Assembly (NCBI GenBank): GCA_003022865.1
Contig: PXSK01000005.1
Coordinates: forward strand, 1 to 38,075
DNA: 38,075 nt
Reading direction: 5' to 3'
From: Halobacteriales archaeon SW_5_70_135
GTDB taxonomy: Archaea > Halobacteriota > Halobacteria > Halobacteriales > SW-7-71-33
The translations under genes and the position numbers were made by a program. Below the pieces are notes generated by a model. The model saw nothing but the letters and a program-made list of their open reading frames with translations, did no database searches and was not told the DNA's origin. Shown here in pieces: positions 19,113-28,481 of the stretch; the first letter of the stretch is position 1, and every line of letters starts with the position of its first letter.

Positions 19113-19973
19113 TCACTGCGTCTGACGGGTCGCCTGGGAGCCGCCCCGGGTCGGCGTCCCCTCGCTCTCGGCGGCGTCGGGCCGGCGCTGCATGTAGTAG
19201 CGAGCCTCGTAAACGAACGCCACGGTCCCGACGGTCGGATAGCCGGCCAGCAGTCCGATGGCGGCGAAGACGACGCCGAGACTGTCGGCTATCTGTGAGC
19301 CGACGAACGAGGCCAGCGCAACGACGACGATCATTCCCAGAAAGAGCAGTCCTCGGAGAACGGAGAAGGCGATCACACTGCCCGGCGACTCGGTGAAGAG
19401 GTCGATCGACTCCGAGAGCGACCCGGTGACGTCCTTCCCGCCGATGACGACGGCGGAGTCGACGAACTGGAACAGCGTCTGGGCGAGCAACAGCACGCCG
19501 ACCCACAGAAAGAAAAACAGAAAGAAGAGAACGCTGGCCCCGGCCAGCAGCGCGCCGAACGCCCTCGGGTCGGCGGCGCCGGGCTGGCTCGCGCCGGCAC
19601 TCCCCAGACCGACGACGAAGACCGGGACGACCAGAAAGACGATCCCGGCCACGACCAGAAGCACGCCGACAGCGACGTTCTTCAGCAGCGACGCCAGAAA
19701 CACCGTCGTCCCGTGCTCGCTCAGCGTGGCGGTGTAGTCCGAGACCGAGGCCGAGGTTTGGTCTCGGGCGCCGACGTAGGCCATGCCGACGATGCCGGCC
19801 ACGGACACGGCGACGACGGGCGCCGACAGCAACTGTCCGACGAGGGGGACCAGCGAGAGGACACCCGCGATCAGCCCGCCGACGAGCACCGCCACGACGG
19901 CCACCGCGATGACCAGCGGGTTGTTGATCGTCTGGCTTATCGAGTCACTCAGAGTGTCAGTCGCTGCACCCAT
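19113..19973 (-). CDS. Multi-pass membrane protein (haloarchaeal transporter-like, unknown function)
   Basis: MGAATDTLSDSISQTINNPLVIAVAVVAVLVGGLIAGVLSLVPLVGQLLSAPVV..., repeated hydrophobic segments. Confidence 0.75.
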   Translation of the reverse strand: MGAATDTLSDSISQTINNPLVIAVAVVAVLVGGLIAGVLSLVPLVGQLLSAPVVAVSVAGIVGMAYVGARDQTSASVSDYTATLSEHGTTVFLASLLKNVAVGVLLVVAGIVFLVVPVFVVGLGSAGASQPGAADPRAFGALLAGASVLFFLFFFLWVGVLLLAQTLFQFVDSAVVIGGKDVTGSLSESIDLFTESPGSVIAFSVLRGLLFLGMIVVVALASFVGSQIADSLGVVFAAIGLLAGYPTVGTVAFVYEARYYMQRRPDAAESEGTPTRGGSQATRQTQ

Positions 19974-20082
19974 GTGTCGCACGATATACTATTCCGTGAA
20001 AAAACTCCTGCCCGTCGAGGCGACCCGGTCCGGCCCGGCCGCGCACCGCCAGACCCATGATCGCGCGGACCGTAGCGGTCAC

Positions 20083-20394
20083 GTGACTGCGATCGCACTG
20101 CTCTCGGTGGCACCGGCGACGGCCGACAGTATGAGCGCGGACGTGGCCGACGCCGTCGCGGCCTTGGACGAGTTCGACGTCGGCTACGAGACGAACCCGA
20201 TGGGCACCGTCGTCGAGGCCGACGACGCCTAGACGCTGTTCGCGGCGGCCCGGGCAGCCCACGAGGCCGTCGACGCCGACCGCGTCTCCACGTTTCTCAA
20301 GGTCGACGACAAGCGCACCGACGACCGCCCGGCGGCCGCGAAGGTCGAGGCCGTCGAGCGCGAGCTGGGCCGGCCGGCACACGGGGAGCGTTGA
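20083..20394 (+). pseudogene. MTH1187/DUF77 thiamine-binding-like protein interrupted by one in-frame TAG
   Basis: VTAIALLSVAPATADSMSADVADAVAALDEFDVGYETNPMGTVVEADDA[TAG]TLFAAARAAHEAVDADRVSTFLKVDDKRTDDRPAAAKVEAVERELGRPAHGER*; same frame throughout. Confidence 0.78.
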
Positions 20395-20439
20395 CCGGAG
20401 AACCGACAGGTCCATTCCGTCGACGGGCGAGGTCGGGAC

Positions 20440-21372
20440 ATGGAGAGCCTCAACCGGCTAGCGATAGAGCGGGTCGACGAGGCCCTGGAGTTCGCCGAGG
20501 AGTTCGGTATCGGCGCTCACGAGCTCGACGGGGGGACGACGGTGCTCGACTTCGGCGTCGACTTCGACGGTGGGGTCGAGGCGGGACTGCTGCTCGCGGA
20601 AGTCCAGACCGGTGGACTGGCGACGGTCTCCACGCGGACGGGAGCCGTCGCCGGAGCGCCGTTCCCTCACGTCGAGCTGGAGACAGACCACCCCGACCTG
20701 GCGCTTCTGTGCGCACAGAAGGCCGGCTGGGAGCTGTCCGTCGACGGGTTCGAGGGGCTCGGCTCGGGGCCGGCCCGGGCGCTGGTCGCCGCCGAGGACG
20801 TCTACCGGACCGTCGAGTACGCCGACGCCTTCGACCTGACCGCGCTGGCGGTCGAGAGCGACGCGCTACCCGGAGAGGCGGTCGCCGAACGCGTCGCCGA
20901 CCGGACCGGCACCGAGGAGACCGGCGTCCACCTGCTCGCGTTCTCGACGGCGAGTGTCGCCGGCTCGGTGACCGTCGCCGCCCGGGCGGCCGAACTGGCC
21001 GTCTATCGGCTGAGCGAACTGGGTTACGACCCGCGAGACGTCCTCACCGCCTCCGGCTCGGCGCCGATGGCGCCCGTCGCCGCGGACGAGCGGACCGCGA
21101 TGGCCCGCACGAACGACGCCCTCGCGTACGGCGGGCAGGTCCACCTCGTCGTTCGCGAGGACGCCGACGTCTTCGACGAGGTGGTGTCGACCGCCAGCGA
21201 CGAGTACGGCCGTCCGTTCCGCGAGGTGTTCGAGGCCGCCGACTGGGAGTTCGCCTCGGTACCACGGGAGGCGTTCGCCCCGGCACAGCTGACCGTCGAC
21301 GTCGTCGGCGGTCCGACCCACGTCCACGGCGGCGTCGACGAGGCCGTCGTCGCCGAGAGCTTCGGTCTCTGA
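20440..21372 (+). CDS. mch: Methenyltetrahydromethanopterin cyclohydrolase
   Basis: MESLNRLAIERVDEALEFAEEFGIGAHELDGGTTVLDFGVDFDGGVEAGLLLAEVQTGGLATV...SGSAPMAPVAADERTAMARTNDALAYGGQVHL. Confidence 0.94.
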   Translation: MESLNRLAIERVDEALEFAEEFGIGAHELDGGTTVLDFGVDFDGGVEAGLLLAEVQTGGLATVSTRTGAVAGAPFPHVELETDHPDLALLCAQKAGWELSVDGFEGLGSGPARALVAAEDVYRTVEYADAFDLTALAVESDALPGEAVAERVADRTGTEETGVHLLAFSTASVAGSVTVAARAAELAVYRLSELGYDPRDVLTASGSAPMAPVAADERTAMARTNDALAYGGQVHLVVREDADVFDEVVSTASDEYGRPFREVFEAADWEFASVPREAFAPAQLTVDVVGGPTHVHGGVDEAVVAESFGL

Positions 21373-21400
21373 GCCGACGTCGACGACCCGTCGGAAGCCG

Positions 21401-21907
21401 GTGCCGCCCGCCCCCGGCTCGCTCGACCGTCTCGACGCCGTCCGGGCGGCGGTGCCGCTGACGCCCGAGCCGGAGACCTCCTGCTGTGCGGGGCTGACGG
21501 AGCGGGTCGACGTGCCGGTACAGGACGACGCCCGCACGTGGCTCACCTTCCTGCGCGGGCTCGGACTCGCCGAGGAGACCGACCTGGGGTACGTCCGCAC
21601 GCGGGCCGACCCGGACCGAGAGGCACTTCCGGAGCGGTTTCTGGAGGGCGTCTACGGCGCCAGGGAGCTGCGGGAGACGGTCGAGCGCGCGGGCCCGCTC
21701 GGCGTCGACGAGGCGTTCGAACGGGTTCGTGAGCACGTCCCGCAGTACGAGCGCCACCGCACCGACGACTGAGAGCGGGTCTGGCGCCGGCGGGCCACGC
21801 GGCTGCTCGGGTGGGGGACGCTGGTCGGCGTCTTCGAGCGCACCGACGCGGGTCACGCGGCGTCCCAGGGCGGCGCCGTCAGGTCCGACAGCGAGTCGAG
21901 TACGTAG
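21401..21907 (+). pseudogene. Conserved haloarchaeal protein with an in-frame TGA at 21770-21772 (read-through extends the protein)
   Basis: ORF MPPAPGSLDRLDAVRAAVPLTPEPETSCCAGLTERVDVPVQDDARTWLTFLRGLGLAEETDLGYVRT...YERHRTDD* continues in frame as ERVWRRRATRLLGWGTLVGVFERTD before a later TAG; the true 3' end is uncertain. Confidence 0.55.
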
Positions 21908-22449
21908 TCCGGTTCGCCCGCCGTCTCGGTCGGCGGGCCGTCGGGCAACAGAGCGGCCCGCAGTCCGGCGGCGTGAGCGCCGTCCACGTCCGCCGACGGC
22001 GAGTTGCCGACGTGGACCGCCCGCTCCGGGTGTGCGTCGAGGTCGGCGAGCGCCCGTTCGAACGGCTCCGGCGCCGGCTTCGCGGGCACCTCGTAGCCGG
22101 CGTACACGACCGTCTCGAAGGCGTCGCCGAACGGCAGGCCGTCGAGCTTCTGTCGCTGCATCCCGGGCGCGCCGTTCGTGACGAGTCCGAGACGGTACTC
22201 TCCGGCGAGGCGCTCGACCGTCTCGACGGCGCCCGGCAGCGGGTCGACGTTCGAGTGGTCGCGCTCGTCGGCGTACGCCCCGCTGTCGTCGACGTACCCC
22301 TCGTATCGGCCGTAGTATGTCTCGACCTCGAAGAACGGCTCGACCCCGACGCGGTCGAACGCCAGCGAAAGCAGTTCCGCGCCGGAGCGGCGGTAGGTGC
22401 ACAGCGTGTCGTCCAGGTCGAACAGCACCGTCTCGACGGGATCGCTCAC
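21853..22449 (-). CDS. HAD family hydrolase
   Basis: VETVLFDLDDTLCTYRRSG...LGLVTNGAPGMQRQKLDGL...VYAGYEVPAKPAPEPFERAL...VHVGNSPSADVDGAHAAGLRAALL. Confidence 0.93.
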   Translation of the reverse strand: MSDPVETVLFDLDDTLCTYRRSGAELLSLAFDRVGVEPFFEVETYYGRYEGYVDDSGAYADERDHSNVDPLPGAVETVERLAGEYRLGLVTNGAPGMQRQKLDGLPFGDAFETVVYAGYEVPAKPAPEPFERALADLDAHPERAVHVGNSPSADVDGAHAAGLRAALLPDGPPTETAGEPDYVLDSLSDLTAPPWDAA

Positions 22450-22456
22450 GTCCCGG

Positions 22457-24061
22457 TCAGTCGTCGGCCGGCGTGATGTCGGTGACGGTTCCGACGCCCT
22501 TCGACTGTCCCTCGCGGAAGACGAACTTCTGGCCCGCTTCGACGAGATACGGGCGGAACTTGAACCGCACCCGGGTCCGGCCGCTGTCCCCGGGTAGGAG
22601 CTGGCCGCCCTCGGGGTAGAACGAGGCCGCCTCGCTGACGGTCTCCAGGTGGACGACCGGCTCGTAGCCGTCGCGGATCCGGGTCGGGTGGTTCAACACG
22701 ACCACCTCGGCCTCGAACTCCCGGACCGGTGTCGGGTCCGCGGTGCGGGGCAGGAGAGCCATCCCGCGCTCGACGTCGGCCTCGTCGACGCCTTTCAACG
22801 CGATGCCGACGATCCGCCCGGCCTTCGCGTGGTCGACCCGGTGGTAGTGCATCTCGATCGAGCGTACCTCCACCTCGCGGAAGCTCCCGTCGGCCATCGG
22901 TCCCAACAGTAGCTCGTCACCGGCTTCGACCTCGCCGGACATGACGGTGCCGGAGGCGACCGCCCCGACGCCTTTCACGTCGTAGGTTCGGTCGACGTAC
23001 ATCCGGAACCGGCCCTCGACGCCGGCAGTCTTCGGGAGTCGCTCGAACAGTTCGTCGAGCGTTTCGACACCCTCCCGCGTGACCGCACTCGTCCGGACCA
23101 CGGGCACGACCGTCTCGCCGATCTCCTCGACGGCGGCGTCGACGCCGTGCCGACCGACCGGCAACGGCGTGCGGTCGACCTCGCGCAGCAGTCGCTCGAC
23201 CTCGCGCTCGACCGCCTCCAGGCGGTCCGCGTCGACCAGGTCGGCCTTCGTGACCGCGACGATCGTCGGGAGTTCGGTGGCGAGCAACACACCCAGATGT
23301 TCTCGGGTCGTCTTCGTCGGGCCGTCGTCGGCGGCGACGGTCAGCAGACCGTAGTCGAGCTTCTGTCCGACCAGCCCGCGGATCGTCGTCCGGAGCCACG
23401 GCTCGTGGCCGACGGTGTCGACGAACGACACCAGACGGTCGGACTTCTCGACGACGCGGGCGCGGTCGCTCTTTCGGTGGGGGTTGTCCATCCGGACGGG
23501 GCCCTCGTCGTCGAAACCGTAGACGCCGTACGACAGGTCCGCTGAGAGACCTCTCTCGACCTCGTGTGGCTGGACGTCGAGGTAGCCCCGGGTTCCCCCT
23601 TCGCCGTCGTCGGGCTGGCCGGTCACGAGCGTCCCGACCAGGGTGGACTTGCCGTGGTCGACGTGACCGGCCGTGCCGACGACGACGTGCTCGTCGTCGG
23701 TTTCGAGCACCGCCCCCTCCCGGACCGCCGCCAGGCCGACGATCCCGCCGTCGACCCCCCAGGTGTCGACGTCCTCGATGTGGGCGTCGGCCTCCTCGGC
23801 CAGAAGCGAGAGCACGTCCATCGACTCGGAGAACGACTCGCGGGGGATCCCCGTGATGCCGCCGTCGTCCGTGACGCCGACCACGTACGTCGCCTCCCCG
23901 TCGCCGGAGAGAATGCGGTGCCGCAGTTGGGCGACCAGACTCTCGCGACGCCCGTCCGTGAGGTGGACGGACTTCTCGAGTCGTTCCTTGAACTCGACAC
24001 TCCCCCCTTGCCGCTCGCCGCGCTCGACGGCCCGTTCGAGCACGGCTCGGTCGGGGCTCAT
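22457..24061 (-). CDS. GTP-binding protein, GTPBP1/2-like translational GTPase
   Basis: MSPDRAVLERAVERGERQGGSVEFKERLEKSV...VVVGTAGHVDHGKSTLVGTLVTG...SFVDTVGHEPWLRTTIRGL...AVTKADLVD...MYVDRTYDVKGVGAVASGTVMSGEV. Confidence 0.93.
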   Translation of the reverse strand: MSPDRAVLERAVERGERQGGSVEFKERLEKSVHLTDGRRESLVAQLRHRILSGDGEATYVVGVTDDGGITGIPRESFSESMDVLSLLAEEADAHIEDVDTWGVDGGIVGLAAVREGAVLETDDEHVVVGTAGHVDHGKSTLVGTLVTGQPDDGEGGTRGYLDVQPHEVERGLSADLSYGVYGFDDEGPVRMDNPHRKSDRARVVEKSDRLVSFVDTVGHEPWLRTTIRGLVGQKLDYGLLTVAADDGPTKTTREHLGVLLATELPTIVAVTKADLVDADRLEAVEREVERLLREVDRTPLPVGRHGVDAAVEEIGETVVPVVRTSAVTREGVETLDELFERLPKTAGVEGRFRMYVDRTYDVKGVGAVASGTVMSGEVEAGDELLLGPMADGSFREVEVRSIEMHYHRVDHAKAGRIVGIALKGVDEADVERGMALLPRTADPTPVREFEAEVVVLNHPTRIRDGYEPVVHLETVSEAASFYPEGGQLLPGDSGRTRVRFKFRPYLVEAGQKFVFREGQSKGVGTVTDITPADD

Positions 24062-24262
24062 ATCACCATGGGGGAACGGGACCGACAAAAGCCTTCCCCG
24101 GACGCGTGACGCCCGGAACCCTCCCGTGCAGGCGTGGCGAACAGGTGGCACCTGACGTTCGCGGAGCGGCGTGCCACACGGCCGCCTCGACCGGCCCCGC
24201 GCCAGCGATTACACACCGTCGGATGGTCGCGCCCTCGTACTTCAACCGCAGGGCGGTCGCCG

Positions 24263-24852
24263 TCAGTCCCCGTCCAGCCGCTCGTGCGCCGCCACGACGC
24301 GCTTGAACGCCTCCTCGTCGCCGTCCTCCGTGTCGGGGTGGGTCTCCTTCACCCGGTCCCGATACGCCTCCCGGACCGTCGCCTCGTTGCTGCCCGGCGC
24401 CACGCCGAGGACTTCGTACGCCTCGCGCTCGCTCGTGCGGTCCTCGACCGGAGCCACGCCTCTGCGGCGTCGCCGCCGGTCGCCGGCGCGTCCTCCGGGG
24501 TCGAACTCCTCTCCCGGCGTGTCCCCGACGCTGGCGCGGGCGGCCCGGCGTCGCGCCTTCGCCCGTGCCGTCTGTGCCCGGGGGTCAGCCTAGCAGGGAT
24601 CGTCGGGCCGCGGTCCGGCGTTCGACGCCGTAACCCGGCGCCTGTGGTCGCTCCGGTCCGCGGTCGCCTCGCGGCGGGATCCGGGCGGCGAGTCTGCCGG
24701 TGCCCTGGTACCAGACGAGATAGCCGGCGGCGGCAAAGGGCGGCGCGACGAAGAGAAGCAGCGGCTCGAAGGCGGCGGTCAGGGGCTCCAATCAGGACCG
24801 CGATGCCGCCGAGCACCGTTCCCACGGCGACCAGTAGCCTTGAGCGCGGCAC
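24263..24852 (-). pseudogene. Frameshifted membrane-anchored J-domain (DnaJ-like) protein
   Basis: Pieces VPRSRLLVAVGTVLGGIAVLIGAP / LTAAFEPLLLFVAPPFAAAGYLVWYQGTGRLAARIPPRGDR...RRSLLG / AQTARAKARRRAARASVGDTPGEEFDPGGRAGDRRRRRRGVAPVEDRTSEREAYEVLGVAPGSNEATVREAYRDRVKETHPDTEDGDEEAFKRVVAAHERLDGD, in two or more frames. The HPD motif is present. Confidence 0.75.
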
Positions 24853-24926
24853 GTCCCCGCAACCGCGTCGGGGCTACTAAACCTCCCGACTGTGAGCGTT
24901 TCCGACCGACTCCTCGCCCGCCGCCT

Positions 24927-25553
24927 TCACGCGGCCGAGTGACGGACGCCGGCCAGGAGTCGGTCGATCTGCCGTCGCTCCGAGAGCCGCGACTGGTATA
25001 CTGCGACCGCGAGGAGGAACTCGCCCTCGTGCTCGAACGCCGTCACGTGGACGGTGACGTTCACCGAACTGCCGTTCTCGGTCGCGCTGCCGTCGAAGCG
25101 GGTGACCCGACGCTCGGCCCCGAGGACGCTCACCTTCCGCGTGCCGACGACCTCGTCGATCGAGACGTTCGCGTAGCCGAGGTCGGCGTCGTCGACGACG
25201 TCTCCGACCCGAACGTCCGACAGCGGGTTCGCGGTGTCGTTGCCGACCTCGACGCCCGGCGCCGACGTCAACACGAGCCCTGCCGGGAGTGCCATCGGCC
25301 GCTCGCCGCCGGGACTGCGCCGGTACACCGCGGTATTCAGCTCGACCGCCACGGACCGGCTCGCCGCGCCCGCGCCCACACCCCGGGTCACCGTCCGCGT
25401 CGAGACGGTGACCATCTCGTAGCCCGTCTCCGAGAGCGCCGGCTCCGCGACGGTCGCCTCCCCGGCGGGGAAGGTCGTCTCCCCGAACAGCGACGAACAG
25501 CCCGCCAGCGACGACACCAGCACGACACAGAGGACGACCACGCGACGCTCCAT
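24927..25553 (-). CDS. Lipoprotein, DUF6517-like paralog A
   Basis: MERRVVVLCVVLVSSLAGCSSLFGETTFPAGEATVAEPALSETGYEMVTVSTRTVTRGV (lipobox LAGC); colinear with the protein at 25849-26496. Confidence 0.8.
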   Translation of the reverse strand: MERRVVVLCVVLVSSLAGCSSLFGETTFPAGEATVAEPALSETGYEMVTVSTRTVTRGVGAGAASRSVAVELNTAVYRRSPGGERPMALPAGLVLTSAPGVEVGNDTANPLSDVRVGDVVDDADLGYANVSIDEVVGTRKVSVLGAERRVTRFDGSATENGSSVNVTVHVTAFEHEGEFLLAVAVYQSRLSERRQIDRLLAGVRHSAA

Positions 25554-25660
25554 TGCCCGACCTCCGCGGTCCACGCTCATAATCCTACCGGCGAGCCGAC
25601 AGGTTTCGTGCCGACCGGAGGCGGCGGGAGGTTAAAGACGCCACGCCCCCTACCGACGGT

Positions 25661-25852
25661 ATGAGCGTCGGTGGACTCTGCCAGGTCTGTCAGTCGGCGG
25701 GCGCCGACGAGCGATGCGAGCGGTGCGGGGCGGTGGTCTGTGCCGACCACTACGAGCCGGAGTTCGACGTCTGCGTGGAGTGTGCCGCCGAGTCCGGGGC
25801 GGGCGACGAACCCGACGGGGACCACCCCGACGTGGACCGCCACCGGTTCTAG
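25661..25852 (+). CDS. Small zinc-finger protein (HIT/B-box-like cysteine pattern)
   Basis: MSVGGLCQVCQSAGADERCERCGAVVCADHYEPEFDVCVECAAESG; regularly spaced CxxC/CxxH ligands. Confidence 0.82.
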   Translation: MSVGGLCQVCQSAGADERCERCGAVVCADHYEPEFDVCVECAAESGAGDEPDGDHPDVDRHRF

Positions 25853-26496
25853 CCGCCGGTGTGCTGGAGGCCGGACAGCAGCGTGAAGACGGCCGACTCC
25901 TCGTCGGGGAACCGCTGGGGGTAGACGGCGACGACGACGACGAAGTCCCCCTCGTGTCGTACTTTCGTCACGTGGACGAACACGTCGACGGTGCTGCCGG
26001 CGAGGTCGGCGGTGCCTTCGTACTTCTCGACTGCCGTCTCCGTGTCGAGCACGGTGACGGTCCGGCTGCCGACCATCTCGCCGACGCTGAGGTTTTCGTA
26101 CTCGGAGTCGAAGCGGTCGAGTATCTCCCGCTCCGAGAGGTCGGCGATCGGGTTGAACACCCTGCCGAGCACCTCGACCTCCGGACTGGCGAGGACGGGG
26201 AAGGCCGCCGCCCGCCGTGACCCGAGCGGACCCAGGTCCAGGCGTCGCTCGTAGCGGGCGAGCTGGTTCGTCACCTCGACCGACCGGCTCTCGCCGCCGG
26301 CGCTGAACTCGCGGGTCACGACCCGCTCGCTCACGCTGCGCTCCTCGTAGTCGGTCTCCGAGCGCGCGCCCTGAGAGACCGTCGCCGGCTCCGCGGCGAA
26401 GCGAGCCGGCTCGTCGCCGGTGATGAACCCACAGCCCGGGAGGACCGCGAGGCCGCCGACGGCCGCCACGAGCGCCCGTCTTCGAGTGAGGACCAT
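25849..26496 (-). CDS. Lipoprotein, DUF6517-like paralog B
   Basis: MVLTRRRALVAAVGGLAVLPGCGFITGDEPARFAAEPATVSQGARSETDYEERSVSERVVTREFSAGGESRSVEVTNQLARY; shares NLSVGEMVGSRTVTVLDTET..VEKYEGTA...VDVFVHVTKVRHEGDFVVVVAVYPQR with the paralog. Confidence 0.82.
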   Translation of the reverse strand: MVLTRRRALVAAVGGLAVLPGCGFITGDEPARFAAEPATVSQGARSETDYEERSVSERVVTREFSAGGESRSVEVTNQLARYERRLDLGPLGSRRAAAFPVLASPEVEVLGRVFNPIADLSEREILDRFDSEYENLSVGEMVGSRTVTVLDTETAVEKYEGTADLAGSTVDVFVHVTKVRHEGDFVVVVAVYPQRFPDEESAVFTLLSGLQHTGG

Positions 26497-26573
26497 GACG
26501 ACTGTCGCTCTTCGACGCTGATAAGTCCACCCGTCGGGAGCCGCGGACGGCAACGGCTCGCACGACGGGGGGG

Positions 26574-27389
26574 TCAGCGGTGCTCCGCGACCCGGCGCCG
26601 GAGCCGTTTGGCGGCCTCGCCGGCCGCCCTCGCGTAGCCGTCCGTGTCCGTCACGTCGGGGGCCTCGTCGCCGGCGTAGACGATCCCTCGCGAGGAGTTG
26701 ATGAGCCCGATCCCGTCGGCCAGTCCGTACTCGACGGCCGCCTCCAAGTCGCCACCCTGGGCACCCACGCCGGGGACGAGAAAGGGCACGTCCACCGTCT
26801 CGCGGACGCGCTCCAGCTCCTCGGGGGCGGTCGCGCCGACGACGAGGCCGACGTTGCCGTGCTCGTTCCAGACGTCCGCCAGCGCGGCGACGCGCTCGTA
26901 CAGCGGCTCGCCGGAGGCGAGCGCCAGCTCCTGCAGGTCCGCGCCGCCGGCGTTCGAGGTGCGACAGAGGACGAACACGCCGGCCTCGGCGCGCGAGAGA
27001 AACGGCGACAGTGCGTCCCGACCGAGGTACGGCGAGACCGTGATCGCGTCCACCCAGTCGAGCACCTCGGCGTACTGGCGGGCGCTGACGCCGACGTCGC
27101 CGCGCTTGGCGTCCAGGAGGACGGGCACGTCCTTGCCGGCAGCGTAGGCGGCGGTCTCTCGCAGCGCCCGCCAGCCCTGCTCGCCCTCGTAGAAGGCGGC
27201 GTTGGGCTTGAACGCCGCCGCGTGCTCGTGGGTGGCGTCGATCACGCGACGGTTGAACGCCCACCGGGGCAGGTCGTGGTCCGCGGCGTCCGGCGGCAGT
27301 CGGTCGAGGTCGGGGTCGAGTCCCACGGAGACGACGCTGCCGACCCGCTCGATGCGCCCCCGCAGTCGGTCGAAGAAGCCCTCGGCCAT
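26574..27389 (-). CDS. pyrF: Orotidine 5'-phosphate decarboxylase
   Basis: MAEGFFDRLRGRIERVGSVVSVGLDPDLDRLP...AAAFKPNAAFYEG...VPVLLDAKRGDVGVSARQYAE...LVPGVGAQGGDLEAAVEYG. Confidence 0.95.
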   Translation of the reverse strand: MAEGFFDRLRGRIERVGSVVSVGLDPDLDRLPPDAADHDLPRWAFNRRVIDATHEHAAAFKPNAAFYEGEQGWRALRETAAYAAGKDVPVLLDAKRGDVGVSARQYAEVLDWVDAITVSPYLGRDALSPFLSRAEAGVFVLCRTSNAGGADLQELALASGEPLYERVAALADVWNEHGNVGLVVGATAPEELERVRETVDVPFLVPGVGAQGGDLEAAVEYGLADGIGLINSSRGIVYAGDEAPDVTDTDGYARAAGEAAKRLRRRVAEHR

Positions 27390-27427
27390 GCGCCACGCTC
27401 GGCCGGCGGAAAGTAAAGTCGGGGGTC

Positions 27428-28405
27428 TCAGAACTGTCCGAGCGAGGTCTGGTCCTCCTTCAGCGCCCGCGCGTCGTACCCGTGACCGGTCAGCTCGCGG
27501 GCGAACTCGTCGGCGAAGCCGTGCTGAGTGTACACCTGATCGGGGTCGACGGCGTCGACGACGGCGCGGAGCTCCTCGAAGTCGGCGTGGTCCGAGAGGA
27601 CGAACGCTTCGTCGTAGCCGCCGCGGTAGCGAAACGAGTCCTCGACGGCCCAGCCGGAGAACCCCGCGGTGACGGCGTCGCGCTCCTCGACGAGCCGGTC
27701 GACGAAGTCGAGCCGGGCGGAGCCGATCGGGAGCACGACGGCGTCGCCCGGCTCCGGAGCGAGGCTGTCGTACTCCGTGGCGCCGAAGCCGACGTCCAGG
27801 TGGGTCTCGATCGCGGCGTTCAGGTCGGCGATCGCCTCCGAGACGAACAGCCGCGGCCGGTCGGAGCGGGCGACCAGCCGCTGGAGCTTCTGTGCCCGCC
27901 CGAGCGCGTAGCCGAACAGAAGCACCGGCCGGTCGAGCGTGTCGTTCAGCCACTCGACGATCCGGCGCTCCAGCTCGTCCTGCCCGGGGAAAACGTACGC
28001 CGGCGTGCCGTACGTGGCCTCGATCACGAGTACGTCCGCCGGGACGGGGTCGAGACCGTCCAGGTAACAGCGGTCTCGCGGCGAGCAGTCGCCGGTGTAC
28101 AAGTACGTCCGCTCGTCGCCCTCGACCCGGACCGCCCGAGAACCGGCGACGTGGCCGGCGTTCAGCAGTTCCACCCGGGGGTAGTCCGCGACCGAGAACG
28201 CTGCCTCCGGTCGCCGGACGCGGGCGAGTTCGGCCGTCGTCGTCGAGCAGACGACCCGTTCGGGGGCGGCGTCGGTGTCGAACAGGTGGTCGCCGTGGGC
28301 GTGTGTGGTGACGTTCACGTCGCCGTCCGGCGCCGCGGCGTCCGCGACCACCGTGCCGACGCCCTCGGCCTCGATCCTGACACCGTCACGCAGCGTGACC
28401 GACAT
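27428..28405 (-). CDS. MBL-fold mRNA 3'-end processing factor-like exonuclease (CPSF/beta-CASP related)
   Basis: NVTTHAHGDHLFD...VAGSRAVRVEGDERTYLYTGDCSPRDRCYLDGLDPVPADVLVIEATYGTPAYVFP...FVLSDHADFEELRAVVDAVDPDQVYTQHG. Confidence 0.88.
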   Translation of the reverse strand: MSVTLRDGVRIEAEGVGTVVADAAAPDGDVNVTTHAHGDHLFDTDAAPERVVCSTTTAELARVRRPEAAFSVADYPRVELLNAGHVAGSRAVRVEGDERTYLYTGDCSPRDRCYLDGLDPVPADVLVIEATYGTPAYVFPGQDELERRIVEWLNDTLDRPVLLFGYALGRAQKLQRLVARSDRPRLFVSEAIADLNAAIETHLDVGFGATEYDSLAPEPGDAVVLPIGSARLDFVDRLVEERDAVTAGFSGWAVEDSFRYRGGYDEAFVLSDHADFEELRAVVDAVDPDQVYTQHGFADEFARELTGHGYDARALKEDQTSLGQF

Positions 28406-28481
28406 TCGTCTCCGACTACCGGCCGGAGGGGCATGCCTCTTTCCCGCCGTGGGGACTGCGCCCGGGACCGGCGAGACCGGG

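Noticed and set aside
20083-21907. Genetic-code reassignment (TGA=Trp or TAG sense) to explain the in-frame stops
   Set aside because: Ribosomal genes in the same window use TGA as true stops in ATGA overlaps, and other disrupted genes have frameshifts that recoding cannot explain.
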